From NCBI GenBank assembly GCA_013339895.1, contig JABACO010000012.1, forward strand, positions 3,648,789 to 3,712,788: DNA of 64,000 nucleotides, in the 5' to 3' direction. The position numbers and the translations under genes were made by a program. Within the stretch, counting starts at the first letter, position 1. Each line of letters begins with the position of its first letter. Below are positions 1 to 9,653 of this stretch, in pieces. Source of the stretch: Ephydatia muelleri. Taxonomy: Eukaryota > Porifera > Demospongiae > Spongillida > Spongillidae. The notes beneath the pieces are model-generated. The model saw nothing but the letters and a program-made list of their open reading frames with translations, was not told where the DNA came from and ran no database searches.

Positions 1-360
1 GCACCACGAATGGGGCATCAGCAAATTATAAGTAACGCTACCAATTAATGACTATGCTTTGTAATCCTTATTGCTTGTTAAGCCTCACAGTACTACCCCA
101 AAACGGGGGGACCAACTGTGGCAAAGGGAGACTTCCTACGGTGCCGTAGTTAGTAGTTAGTTAGAAATTATAAACGTTTACACCTATTTCTAACTGCTAT
201 TACGTGCCGGCGTACTCTCGTTCCCAGACTCGCGTAGCGTTCTCGGATCATTTGGTTATTTATTTAACTGAATTACAGAACTGGTACCTTTACTCCTAAT
301 GGCATTCTATATACGCGGGAGGGGGGCATTATCGATTATCAACATATAATCAATGAAAAA

Positions 361-605
361 AGTAACTCAAAACATTCTCTACGTCAAAGTTGGTGGCATA
401 TAGGATTTAAAGGCAATAGTGGTGTAAAAAGCAAGAAACAAGGTCTTATATGTAATAGTTCACATTTGAGGGCATACGTTGTTTGTGTGCTAAATATAAG
501 ACTATTACAATCTACCTTCTGATAAGACCTTTTTTCTGGCTTTTTACACCACTATTGCCTTCAAATCATATATGCCACCAACTTTCTCATAGAGAATGTT
601 ACTTG
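361..605. repeat. Foldback element with about 95-bp inverted arms
   Basis: The arm at about 361-458 is repeated as its reverse complement at about 505-605, with a loop of about 45 bp. Both arms carry ACATTCTCT, TTGGTGGCATATA and GGCAATAGTGGTGTAAAAAGC. The left arm has a short insertion near its outer end. It sits just downstream (minus sense) of the leader exon at 621-666 and is absent from the duplicate locus near 22,905, so it inserted after the duplication. No coding capacity. The superfamily cannot be assigned because no clear target duplication is visible. Confidence 0.8.
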
Positions 606-620
606 TATACAAAAACTTAC

Positions 621-666
621 CAAAGGCAACTGATAGGAACTGCAGGAGGAGGAGTACGCTATTTAG
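621..666 (-). CDS. Leader (signal-peptide) exon of a second SRCR-type gene, partial
   Basis: On the minus strand a polypyrimidine acceptor ending CACTACAG is followed by 46 bp reading LNSVLLLLQFLSVAF plus one base, then a GTAAGT donor. It is identical in reading frame to the leader exon at 22,920-22,965, which splices in phase to an SRCR domain. The rest of the gene would lie left of the window. The initiating ATG was not resolved in either copy, since the frame is closed upstream and a further 5' exon is needed. The hydrophobic run fits the core of a signal peptide. Product assignment rests on identity with the copy at 22,920. Confidence 0.65.
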
Positions 667-1477
667 CTGTAGTGAAATAGTAGGAGATAGGAGTAGGTAA
701 GCCTCGAGTTAACCGCGTAACAATTGAGATATGCATTGTAAAACAAAGGAAGAGAAATTAATCCGTCAAATAGCTAGCTATAATATTGCAGTATTGAATA
801 TGTCGCAAATTGCTTTATTTTTTTCATTCCTTATTTCAGTATAGCATACGTTTGCACTATACATGTATTACGGATGGAAGTTACAATAGAGCAGAACACA
901 AGCAAGTATCGATTGTTGATGCATGCAGCTAGAGTAAGATAAGGTACAGCAGTCCCTACTGCATACCAATACAACTCCAGCCCTTGCAACACTGGTCATA
1001 TAGGCTGTCTGCCGCCGCGTAAGCACATTATTCATGACCAATATCACACATTGTATCAAGAGAAGAAAGATAACAATAATACCAAAATATGCTTGAAGTT
1101 ATTTAGGGCACGCGACGGCACATTTTAATAAGCGACGGAACGGGCATTTGAAGTTTAATTAAAGAAGAAATAGCATCACCGCTCCTGTATAGATTCTTGC
1201 AGCCGAGATTAACCTGTGCGAGCATTGTGCACTATTAATTAAGGCCCACAACGGATAGACCATTGTCTGATTTCTGCAGACAATCAATAAATTTTTTTTT
1301 TCTGAGTACATCGCAACAATGAAACCTAACGCTAAGGCACTGCGACCCTCGGTCTTGAAATACTAATTAAAATTTTTTAACACTGCAACAGGAATCTTTT
1401 TGATACAAATAGGTAATGAGAGGTTTTAGGCTCTCTCCATTAAGGCAATGCTTTAAAAAATAATGGAGCAAAAGGGG

Positions 1478-1932
1478 GTGGTGGTGGTGGTGTGGTTAAT
1501 AACCAATTATATCGGAGGCTCGATAACATCAATTTATTTATTCACAATTCTATTTTCGGGACTATTGACGTCATCAATGAATACCTTATGCGGACTGAAG
1601 CACTTCAGCCATGTATCGTGTACCATACGCAGTAACAGTGTCGTGTTGCTCTTCTTTCCGTCACAGCTACTAAAGGTTTTGTTTAATAGTTTATGACTAT
1701 AGACTGTCTAGCCATAAACTATTAAACAAAACCTTTAGTAGCTGTGACGGAAAGAAGAGCACTCTTACTACGTACGGTATACGATACATGGGTAGGTATT
1801 AGAAGTGCTTCAGTCCGCATAAGGTATTCATTGATGACGTCAATAGTCCCGAAAATAGAATTGTGAAAATTATGATGTTATCGAGCGGTCCGGGATGGAG
1901 ATATTTACCCACACCACCCACACCACCACCAC
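1478..1932. repeat. Long near-perfect palindrome, about 215-bp arms
   Basis: The arm 1,478-1,695 is repeated as its reverse complement at 1,713-1,932 around a loop of about 17 bp. It ends in GGTGGTGGTGG on one side and CCACCACCACC on the other. A single arm, without its partner, lies in the duplicate locus at about 23,655-24,740. The open frame read across this arm on the plus strand is judged a by-product of the repeat. Confidence 0.85.
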
Positions 1933-2697
1933 CCAGTGGCGGATCCAGAATTTCAGATAAGGGGGGGTTGTAAAGGCGGGGAGGGGGTAACCGCCAACGC
2001 TTTTTAATTATATCATGGTGAAAACACTATACACAAAACTGCATGCGTGCAAAAACGGAAATTGCATGAAAATAATCATTTAGCAATTTACGAATATAAG
2101 AATTGCTGGAATTATGTACTACAATCATCATATAACAGTTTTTTGTTTTTCTTCCGTCATAACTGATCATGATCTTGCACATGTTTCATTAATTAAGTAG
2201 CAAAACATGTTTTGATCCTTCTCTTATTAATTAAGCAGCAAAAGTACTAAGTCGACAATATATCAAGCATTTACATGTATACTATATGTCCATTTTTAAA
2301 CGGATTGAGGCTGATTATTACGTTGACTGTTTAATATACCGCGTGCATAAGATTAATGAATTATTGAATGCTATTGTGGCTGCGTGAATGGCGCATCCAT
2401 GTGGCTTCTGGTAATCAGCTATGTCTAAAACTTTGGTGTATGGTAATCCGACATGCTCACTTTTGAACAAAGACGGTATTTTCATTCAACCTCGCGCAAT
2501 TTCGTTCCTTTTCGCTGCCATCTTTGTCTTTGTTGTAGATTTTTTTGGGTTAAACCACATAGATGTGTGGTTAATTAAGGTGTAGCGTGTTATGTAATAG
2601 ACCCAAAGGGGGGCCCCCAACCCCCCCCCCCCCCCGCCCCCCCCTCCGTCCGGCAGTGCCACCACAACCTCCTTCCTTCCAAAAAAAACAGGGCCGC
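1697..2697. other. Copy-1-specific 1 kb segment with a hAT-like end
   Basis: This stretch is missing from the sister duplication. CTATAG occurs at both junctions, so it was gained or lost between short direct repeats. It holds one palindrome arm and, from 1,934, CAGTGGCGGATCC followed by G-rich sequence, a typical hAT-type terminus. No matching opposite terminus was found, so a complete element cannot be drawn. A C-rich run lies at about 2,613-2,645. Confidence 0.6.
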
Positions 2698-2900
2698 TAT
2701 AGAGGCGATGCAGTGTTATCACGGGAAGGTCGGCGGCCATGTTTTTTTGGAATCCCTATTTTGTTACAAAATGCTGTTTACTCCTGACTGCATGGTCTCC
2801 GCTTTGTCCCCGTACCCAATAATAAAGCACATTTCATGCAAGCGCATGCATGCATGAGAACTAACCTTCATGACAGGAATTTGTGCCTTGATTGTCACGG

Positions 2901-3331
2901 CTGTTTCGAGTGGACAAAAGGCTTATAAATAGAACACACTGACATCATTTACGGTTCTGAAAGTCAATCATGGCTAGCCGCCATCTCATTAAAAGTTCAC
3001 CCATCAAAAATGCAAAACTTGTAGCAGTAATGCACATCTTGAAACCATTTCTAACTAGTAAAACTAGTTTGATTTTTATTTTCACTTAAACGCATGTTCC
3101 AACGCGTAGCGTGATTCTACACTTTGCCACGCGCATATTGTACTCTCCAAATGGCGCGAAAAATGCCATTCAGTCTGGCCTTCGTATCTTTTTTTCCGCC
3201 CCTATAAGTGGTACAAAAAGACGCAGGAGTGGAACGATCAATCTTTTTCACGTAAGAATATGTGTTTTACTCGTGGTGCCGCAGTTCCTGCCACTCACAG
3301 AAATACATAATATCACTCCATCCACACTGGT
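2901..3331. other. No gene recognised
   Basis: A TATA-like GCTTATAAATAG lies at about 2,923 on the plus strand with an ATG about 45 bp downstream, but the frame that follows is short and unlike anything I recognise. Confidence 0.4.
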
Positions 3332-3440
3332 ATGTAGGCTCTAGCTTTGGTGGTTTACCCTTGGCTTTGACTCCTCTATGAAGTTTGCACCCACATACCA
3401 TGCAAAGATCCGCCGATCGGCATTTGTGGTGGGATTCCAT
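3332..3440 (-). pseudogene. Zinc-binding C-x2-C fragment, possibly from the same family as the RING ORF
   Basis: The minus strand from an ATG at 3,440 reads a short basic peptide containing DLCMVCGCKLHRG, then a candidate donor after EPTYQ. Paired cysteines followed by basic residues resemble the amino-terminal zinc-ribbon found ahead of the RING domain in a multicopy sponge/cnidarian family. It is opposite in strand to the RING fragment at 3,659, so if related it belongs to another or inverted copy. It could also be chance. Confidence 0.3.
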
Positions 3441-3658
3441 AGCTATTTATGAATTGGTGCGCATTATTCATGATGCAGCACCTACACTGATAGTCTTTAG
3501 TCTCAGTGTCTCAACAGACCAGAAGGAGATCCACCCACAATTGTTCTGCACATTTGTGCCATAAGGCAATGTTGAGGTAGAACCAATACAAGTGTGTCAA
3601 GTGCAGCCATATCACTACACTGCTGACACTTGTAAGGCACAGGTTCATGTAGCTTAAC

Positions 3659-4170
3659 ATGTTATGCTGTAGGCATGTAAACCATTCTATAAGTATAGCA
3701 GCTATGGTACACACCAACAGGCATCATGGCTGTGATAGACCACCCGCTATTATCACCAAAGTACTCGTGCTTTCTGTGTCAACAAAACAGATATTGTCAA
3801 TGGTAGACACAGTTAAGTGTTCAATTTGTTTGTACATGCTAGATCAACCTATACCATGCCATGCCTATGTTTGTAGCTCGTGTCTTAAGGAGTGGATTCG
3901 TGTCACTGTACGACTCAAGTGCCCCTGCTGCTATTCAGTCACCAGTCTTCAGCCTGCCGAGCTCATACAGCCTCCAGAGCTTATCATTCGGTTGCTTGGT
4001 GACATAATGGTGCATTGTACATCTAGTGGGACAGATGTTATGGCTTGAACTTACAACACACCCCATTGCCGTCAGCACAACAAGCCAGCACAAGTTCTAC
4101 ATGAACTTCAAAACAGCACAATCCAACCACCTATTGGAGGAGCAGTAAGTACATACATGCAATGTTACAG
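3659..4170 (+). pseudogene. Decayed RING-finger protein, N-terminal part
   Basis: The open frame 3,659-4,048 contains a C3HC4 RING pattern at residues 53-90: CSIC, then PCHAYVC and SSCL, then a closing CPCC. It is followed by a leucine-rich segment with PPELIIRLLGDI. This resembles RING domains of RAG1-like or N-RAG-type transposon proteins and a related multicopy sponge/cnidarian family. A TGA at 4,046-4,048 interrupts a frame that stays open to a GTAAGT donor at about 4,145. Downstream cysteines expected for a second zinc site are replaced. With the fragment at 4,330 it forms one decayed gene. Similarity is judged by eye, so the RAG1-like link is tentative. Confidence 0.55.
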
Positions 4171-4180
4171 TATCAAACTA

Positions 4181-4335
4181 GCACATGCTTAGAAGCAGTC
4201 TCACACTAACACAGAACTTCATTTTAAATAGGCAATTTCACACACATGTACACACCACTTGCACTTACACACACATGCTCAGAAACAATCACACTAACAC
4301 AGAACTTCATTGCATTTTTATTTTAACAGGCAATG
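4181..4335 (+). repeat. Short tandem duplication including a splice acceptor
   Basis: The segment CACATGCT...CACTAACACAGAACTTCATT followed by AGGCAAT occurs twice, at about 4,181-4,236 and 4,273-4,335. Each copy ends in a T-rich tract with TAG or CAG before GCAAT, so the acceptor of the downstream exon was duplicated. The first copy leads nowhere. Confidence 0.7.
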
Positions 4336-4623
4336 CTATCAAGGAATTTTTTATACCTTTGATGCCAAGTTCAAAGGTGCCAGAAGAACTATAAAAGTGC
4401 ACATCCAAGAACACCACATGTTGGATTGCATTCATTCCCACCTCGCTGGATGTGGTTTGATGGGTGAGCAGGGGGCCAAGTCCATCCACTCCTAGTTCAA
4501 CAGCCTTGCAGCTATGTATAAAACCATCCCTGATCCAATAGACAGGCTGAAGTGCACTATGAAGGAACACTACTTAAAGGTCTCTCTTCAAATTCAGAGT
4601 GCCACCTCCTAAACGTAGATGCA
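4330..4623 (+). pseudogene. C-terminal exon of the same RING-type family, with nonsense codon
   Basis: After an ATTTTAACAG acceptor the frame reads through a histidine-rich stretch to GLMGEQGAKSIHS, an in-frame TAG at 4,493-4,495, then FNSLAAMYKTIPDPIDRLKC and a final stop at about 4,622. The MGEQGAESIH-type motif and following FN...RLKC are typical of the carboxyl end of a multicopy family in cnidarians and sponges whose amino end carries a RING. The stop and the short length mark it as dead. Function of the family is not established; an origin in a transposon is likely. Confidence 0.5.
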
Positions 4624-5071
4624 ATTCTCAATAACAGGTACTAATACCATATATATTCTCATGTTTCTTCACTAGACAGCACAACCTAATGGATTCAAGA
4701 GTGTTTGATGGTGGGCTAAAATGTTGAAATGCATGGCATCGTGATTCAGGCAAGCCAGGTTAAGCTAGATACATGTAGGTTAGGTCAATGGCGTCAAACA
4801 TCGAGAAATATTGCAAAATTCCAAACGCCTACTGCGTGAGTTAGGAATCGCGGCACCACAAGTTTTATTGAAAATCTTACACTGTGCTACAAGTTGGATA
4901 TACGATAGTGTATACTCTGCGTATATGCTAAATATACACACAAATATACACATGCTATACGCGAAGACAAAAACCAGGCTTACGATCTTCTTATTGAATT
5001 CACTATCAATTCTGCCACCATATAGAGATCAAAATGTATAAGAAAAGTACAGAGGGTAACAGACCCTAAAG

Positions 5072-5598
5072 TTACCCTTCGTCAAGCCGAAAGTGAAGTT
5101 CTTCTCCCAAATTGTTGTACACATCTCTTATACGACCCTGATAAGGTAAAAATAAACATTGTAATGAGATCCTAACTCTACTTGCCTGTATTTCAGTGGG
5201 GGCTTTGCGGGTGCGTGTGTGGCGCGGACTTTGGTGGGGAATCGCAGCGGTGGCAGTTTCATCTGCCTGCTGCAACACATCCACAGCTTCATTTTGCCTC
5301 TCCAGTGAAGAAACACGGTCCGAGATGCTCTGGATGTTTTGCTCAATATTCGATATGCGTCCCAGTATACTTGTTTGCATAAATCTGCAACGAGTTGGTG
5401 CATCCATCCTTTCAGTTCCTCCATCTCGTTTCTACGACTGGTACCAGTATTGCCACATTCTATTACCTCCCCAGGAAGCCAAGTAGTCCGCGAATGCACA
5501 GCAGGTGGGGTGCCGTCTGGTAGAGGCATCGCCATTAAGCCTTCTTGACGTAACATGACCATATGCATGCTGCTATGATCAAAATCATTAACCACACC
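5072..5598 (-). CDS. Unrecognised gene, short coiled coil
   Basis: Two overlapping minus-strand frames show coding-like composition. One begins MVNDFDHSSM and reads to about 5,400. The other, from 5,407, contains RISNIEQNIQSISDRVSSLE, a heptad-like coiled coil, then a basic segment RHTRTRKAPTE. A GC-type donor (CAGGCAAGT at about 5,180) and a CTTATCAG acceptor at about 5,140 could join it to an acidic last segment ending HFRLDEG before GTAACT. The two frames may be exons with a very short intron, or the gene may be frameshifted. I do not recognise the family and propose no function. Confidence 0.35.
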
Positions 5599-5599
5599 G

Positions 5600-6371
5600 T
5601 GAATATGCCACTAACCTGACCAGTTCTTTCTGGTGTGTCGACGTCTCTTTGACTTCGCGGATGAACATTCATTCTAGACCACGCGGTGTTTTAGCGCCAA
5701 ATTTTACTTGCATTTTTAAACAAATTAATAAACAATCTTAGTACAAATTTAAGTGTTCCGGCGTTGATAATGTGCTAGTGTTATGTCCAGTCAATAGAAA
5801 GATTCAACTTTTTGAATCTTAGAATAGTAATCAATTCCAAGGTTTATAAAATGTTGTAATCACACTTCTGTACTCTACTTTGCGTTGTTTCCTCATTGAC
5901 GTGGCAATACATACATGTTGTATTTATTATGGTACATTATTGAAGGGGCGTGGCATCATAACAACGTTATATTGATGTATCACATGACATGCAATTCTTA
6001 AATTGAATGCACGCGTGTTCTTAATCTTATATGATTCAATCATATATGTACTTGGTGAGAGAGTTATGATAATCATGACCCAAGTAGAAAGTCATTCAGA
6101 ACTGTTGCCTCTATGTTTATGCAGTATAGCCATTGAAACATGATTGGTTGGAATGTTAATATTTATAATTGATGTTCCATTAGTCATGGCACTCTCACAA
6201 CAATCTCATTGTAATGTCCATGAACGATGTGATGGTAATGACCACGATACTAAAGTTACGCATGTGTTAATCTATATACACGCATGTGCTGATGTAAAAT
6301 GATGATGGTCTGGTGTCAATAGTAGTGGTGATGTCAAAAGCTTCCTTGCCAAAGTAGCCAGCCATGATGTC
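5600..6371. other. Intergenic, nothing recognised
   Basis: AT-rich sequence without coding frames, repeats or structured elements that I can support. Confidence 0.5.
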
Positions 6372-7530
6372 CTGAATTGCGACAGAATTTAGGCTTCAAT
6401 TATACATTTTAACAGACACTATGACTCACGTGGCGGTAACGCCCACTTCCGGTCACAGGGTCACCTTGGGGGTGGTTCAACCTCTTCACCCTCCAAGGTG
6501 GACTGTCATAGCAACAGGCTGCTCTGAATTGCGACAGAATTTATGCTTCAATTCCAGATTTTAACAGAGACACTATGACTCACGTGGCGATAACGTCCAC
6601 TTCCGGTCACAGTATCACCTTGGGGGTGGTTCAACCTCTTCACCCTCCAAGGTGGACTGTCGTAGTGACAGGCTGCTCTGAATTGCGACAGATTTTAGGC
6701 TTCAATTCCAGATTTTAACAGAGACCCTATGACTCACGTTGCGGTAACGCCCACTTCCGGTCACAGGGTCACCTTGGGGGTGGTTCAACCTCTTCACCCT
6801 CCATAGTGGACTGTCGTAGTGACAGGCTGCTCTGAATTGCGACAGATTTTAGGCTTCAATTCCAGATTTTAACAGAGACACTATGACTCACATGGCGGTA
6901 ATGCCCACTTCCGGTCACAGGGTCACCTTGGGGGTGGTTCAACCTCTTCACCTCCAAGGTGGACTGTTGTTGTGACATGCTGCTCTGAATTGCGACAGAA
7001 TGTATGCTTCAATTCCAGATTTAACAGAGATACTATGACTCACGTGGCGGTAACGCCCACTTCCGGTCACAGGGTCACCTGGGGGGTACTTCAACCTCTT
7101 CACCCTCCAAGATGGACTGTCGTAGTGACAGGCTGCTCTGAATTGCGACAGATTTTAGGCTTCAATTCCAGATTTTAACAGAGACACTATGACTCACGTG
7201 GCGGTAACGCCCACTTCCGGTCACAGGGTCACCTTGGGGGTGGTTCAACCTCTTCACCCTCTAAGGTGGACTGTTGTAGTGACATGCTGCTCTGAATTGC
7301 GACAGAATGTATGCTTCAATTCCAAATTTTAACAGAGACACTATGACTCACGTTGCGGTAACGCCCACTTCCGGTCACAGGGTCACCTTGGGGGTGGTTC
7401 AACCTGTTCACCCTCCAAGGTGGACTGTCGTAGTGACAGGCTGCTCTGAATTGCGACAGATTTTAGGCTTCAATTCCAGATTTTAACAGAGACACTATGA
7501 CTCACGTGGCGGTAACGCTCACTTCCGGTA
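6372..7530. repeat. Satellite, 8 units of 152-154 bp
   Basis: CTGAATTGCGACAGA recurs at 6,372, 6,524, 6,678, 6,832, 6,985, 7,138, 7,292 and 7,446, a period of 152-154 bp; the last unit is cut off near 7,530. Every unit contains TGACTCA, usually extended to TGACTCACGTGG (an AP-1-like site overlapping a CACGTG box), then GGTAACGCCCACTTCCGGTC. Near-identity of the units points to recent expansion or gene conversion. It lies in the 3' flank of the SRCR gene. Short open frames inside it are not genes. Confidence 0.95.
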
Positions 7531-7633
7531 ATTTATATTTCGGAAGATATATCGTTTTAAATGTTTGTTATAAAATAAAATCCACAAGACCCATTATCGT
7601 ATAGAACGTTCCATATTATCTCTGGCACGCCGG

Positions 7634-7765
7634 TGTCACGAAATAATTTATCCCCCGTAAAAATTTATCCTCCGGGTAATGTATTCCTGAATTTTTAATC
7701 CGTCCTGATAAATTATTCCGGAAAAGTTTATCCACCGTCAGAATAAACTATCCTCCTTACTGATA
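7634..7765. repeat. Degenerate short repeats of a TTTATCC-CCG motif
   Basis: About six imperfect copies of AATTTATCCCCCG-like sequence, in both orientations, follow each other at roughly 20-bp spacing. Divergence is high and the origin is unknown. Confidence 0.45.
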
Positions 7766-7832
7766 AGGATCCAAATACACAGATCAAACAATACAACAAA
7801 CACACTTACTTCAAGATCATATTGCAATTGTT

Positions 7833-7847
7833 GCGTGTGTGTGTGTG

Positions 7848-7918
<71 letters not shown>
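7833..7918. repeat. (GT)n microsatellite, about 85 bp
   Basis: Uninterrupted GT dinucleotides apart from two early GC interruptions. The open frames read through it on both strands are artefacts of the repeat. Confidence 0.97.
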
Positions 7919-7969
7919 TTATGCCGAACTGTTGTGTATGCTACATCTATATTGTTGAAAACCATACCC

Positions 7970-9129
7970 ACAATGACTGGCTAAATGCACTGATAATAAT
8001 ATATTAAATCGTATGTAGGCATCTGTATTGTAAAGTTATTTGTTGGATTTTTAATTTCATAAAGTCACTCATTGATTCCCAATCTGAAGCTAATCATGTG
8101 AAAAATCCAGCCCATAATCAAACAGGATTTGGTGCACATTTTCCAAGCATAATCTAGTAGAAAATCTTTTCAAAATACTCACTAGATTTGCTAAAGGATT
8201 AAAAATCTATGCGAAGTCAAAAACAGACAAAAAATCAAACACGATATCATTCGTGTGATTTAGAATACAAATAAATCTTAATTTGATTTCAAATCGTTCA
8301 TGTAAGTAATTCAAATATATGAATTGTAAAGTCGTTCTCACATTCAAATAAGATTCGTCGCGTTTTTCCCTGTGGAAAAAAACAGTCCCCATCCATTGCA
8401 GTGATCCGAAGGATGCTTTTCTCAAGTCTAGAACCTGGCAGCTCAGCTACGATCGTGGATTTGTTGCAACAGATCGGGCGCAGATGGCATATTAAAAAAA
8501 TAGCCATGCTGTTATTACTTTGTTGTTTTTGAAAGGAGTAGAGCACATTATAACGAAGTTCAGTTGCAATGTTGCGTTTAATAAGCAGCATTTCAAAATT
8601 TCTGGCTTTTAAACCCACGTTTCAATGGCATGGAATGAAACACAACAATTCAATTATCTTGCACGTTACATAGTCATTTTCAGGAAGAAAGACCACCAAT
8701 TCGTAACATACTGTCAGAAAAAATAAAATAAACATAAAATGGCGTTCCGGAAAATTGAGATTTTTCGCACAACGCTCGAATAGTGCAACAAAACACTCGC
8801 AGCCCATCAAAAAACAAAAACAAAACAACATGCACGTACTCCAGACGAACTTCACTTGCATACTGTTAGTGTGATTCACAGGTGGTCGACGCGAAATGAT
8901 TCAAATCATGCAGGCGTTGCATGTGACGACTGCATATGATTTAAATAATTTGCTGCTGTCTAAAACAGTTCTACGCACTGTGATTGACGGTATGCAGTGA
9001 TACAATGGACGAGTAGCAGTCGTAAGAAGCGTAAGATACCGATTCCATATCTAAATATCGACTCCATACCTAATTTAAAGTATTGATTCCACACCTAAAT
9101 GCCATAAAATTGCCCCGCGGATAGTTATA
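7970..9129. other. 3' flank of the SRCR gene, no gene recognised
   Basis: AT-rich sequence. The minus-strand open frames here lack domain-like composition or splice signals that would join them. Confidence 0.45.
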
Positions 9130-9135
9130 TTTATT
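9130..9135 (-). terminator. Polyadenylation signal AATAAA of the SRCR gene
   Basis: AATAAA in minus sense lies 120 bp past the stop codon at 9,255-9,257, a normal distance for a 3' UTR. No competing canonical signal lies between stop and this site. Confidence 0.6.
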
Positions 9136-9254
9136 GCAATAAGATAAAATAAAAACAAAACTAGAAATACAAGACAATTCATAAAAGGTGCTTGTAATTA
9201 GTCAAATATAGTTCCTCTGTAGTCACAACAAGCACTGCAACAGAATATACTCCG

Positions 9255-9653
9255 TCAGGAGATGTTTGAAGGTTTATCTTCTTCATAAGCAGGAAGAGAA
9301 TCACTTAATTCGTTATATGCAGGTAGTGGATCAACTGGGAGTTGTTTGCTTTCATCGTAAGCAGGCGGTGCGTCATTCTGCATTAAACCTTTTTTTGCTT
9401 CGTTTCCTTCTGATGGTAATTTAAAATTCGTTGCCTGCACACCATCATTGCTTGGTGGGTGTGCAGCGGCTGTACTAAAACATGTTTCCAGGTCCTGAGG
9501 TTGATTGCTGCTTCCTGGTTGTGACGTAGAGTTTGCAGGCGAATGATTCGTGGAGCTGTTAGTGGCATCAATGCTCTGAGTCGGTCGTGTTCTATAGCTT
9601 TGGTGTTGAGGACTTGACTGTGTTTTTTTCAAACACGAGCAATTTACTTTTTT
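9255..9653 (-). CDS. Cytoplasmic-tail exon with PPAY and two LPAY motifs
   Basis: Acceptor TTTTTGATTAG, phase 0. It begins KKVNCSCLKK, goes through a low-complexity S/T/N/Q/P region and ends with DAPPAYDES, PLPAYNEL and SLPAYEED before stop 9,257-9,255. PPxY and LPxY motifs bind WW domains; the three are 10-14 residues apart and all followed by acidic residues. Confidence 0.88.
   Translation of the reverse strand, partial: KKVNCSCLKKTQSSPQHQSYRTRPTQSIDATNSSTNHSPANSTSQPGSSNQPQDLETCFSTAAAHPPSNDGVQATNFKLPSEGNEAKKGLMQNDAPPAYDESKQLPVDPLPAYNELSDSLPAYEEDKPSNIS

Larger units (their letters stand above)
602..2900. repeat. Segmental duplication, copy 1 (partner 22,905-24,920)
   Basis: Long stretches align in the same orientation with 22,905-24,920: the leader exon, the TCGAGTTAAC stretch, the AATCGATACTTGCTT region, the GGACTATTGACGTCATCAATG arm, and the GGAAGGTCGGCGGCCATG region. 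The copies differ by private insertions: a palindrome arm plus hAT-like end here (1,697-2,697), a hAT-like element in the partner (23,818-24,668). It duplicates the 5' part of an SRCR gene, so two tandem minus-strand SRCR genes are expected. Confidence 0.88.

Noticed and set aside
2486-2740. Minus-strand frame starting MAADLP, also present at 24,492-24,776
   Set aside because: The shared part is only about 15 codons, then the copies diverge into unrelated insertion sequence; more likely 5' UTR or promoter with a YY1-like core than a coding exon.
7738-8007. Open frames of poly-Thr-His or poly-Val-Cys
   Set aside because: Translations of the GT microsatellite on both strands.
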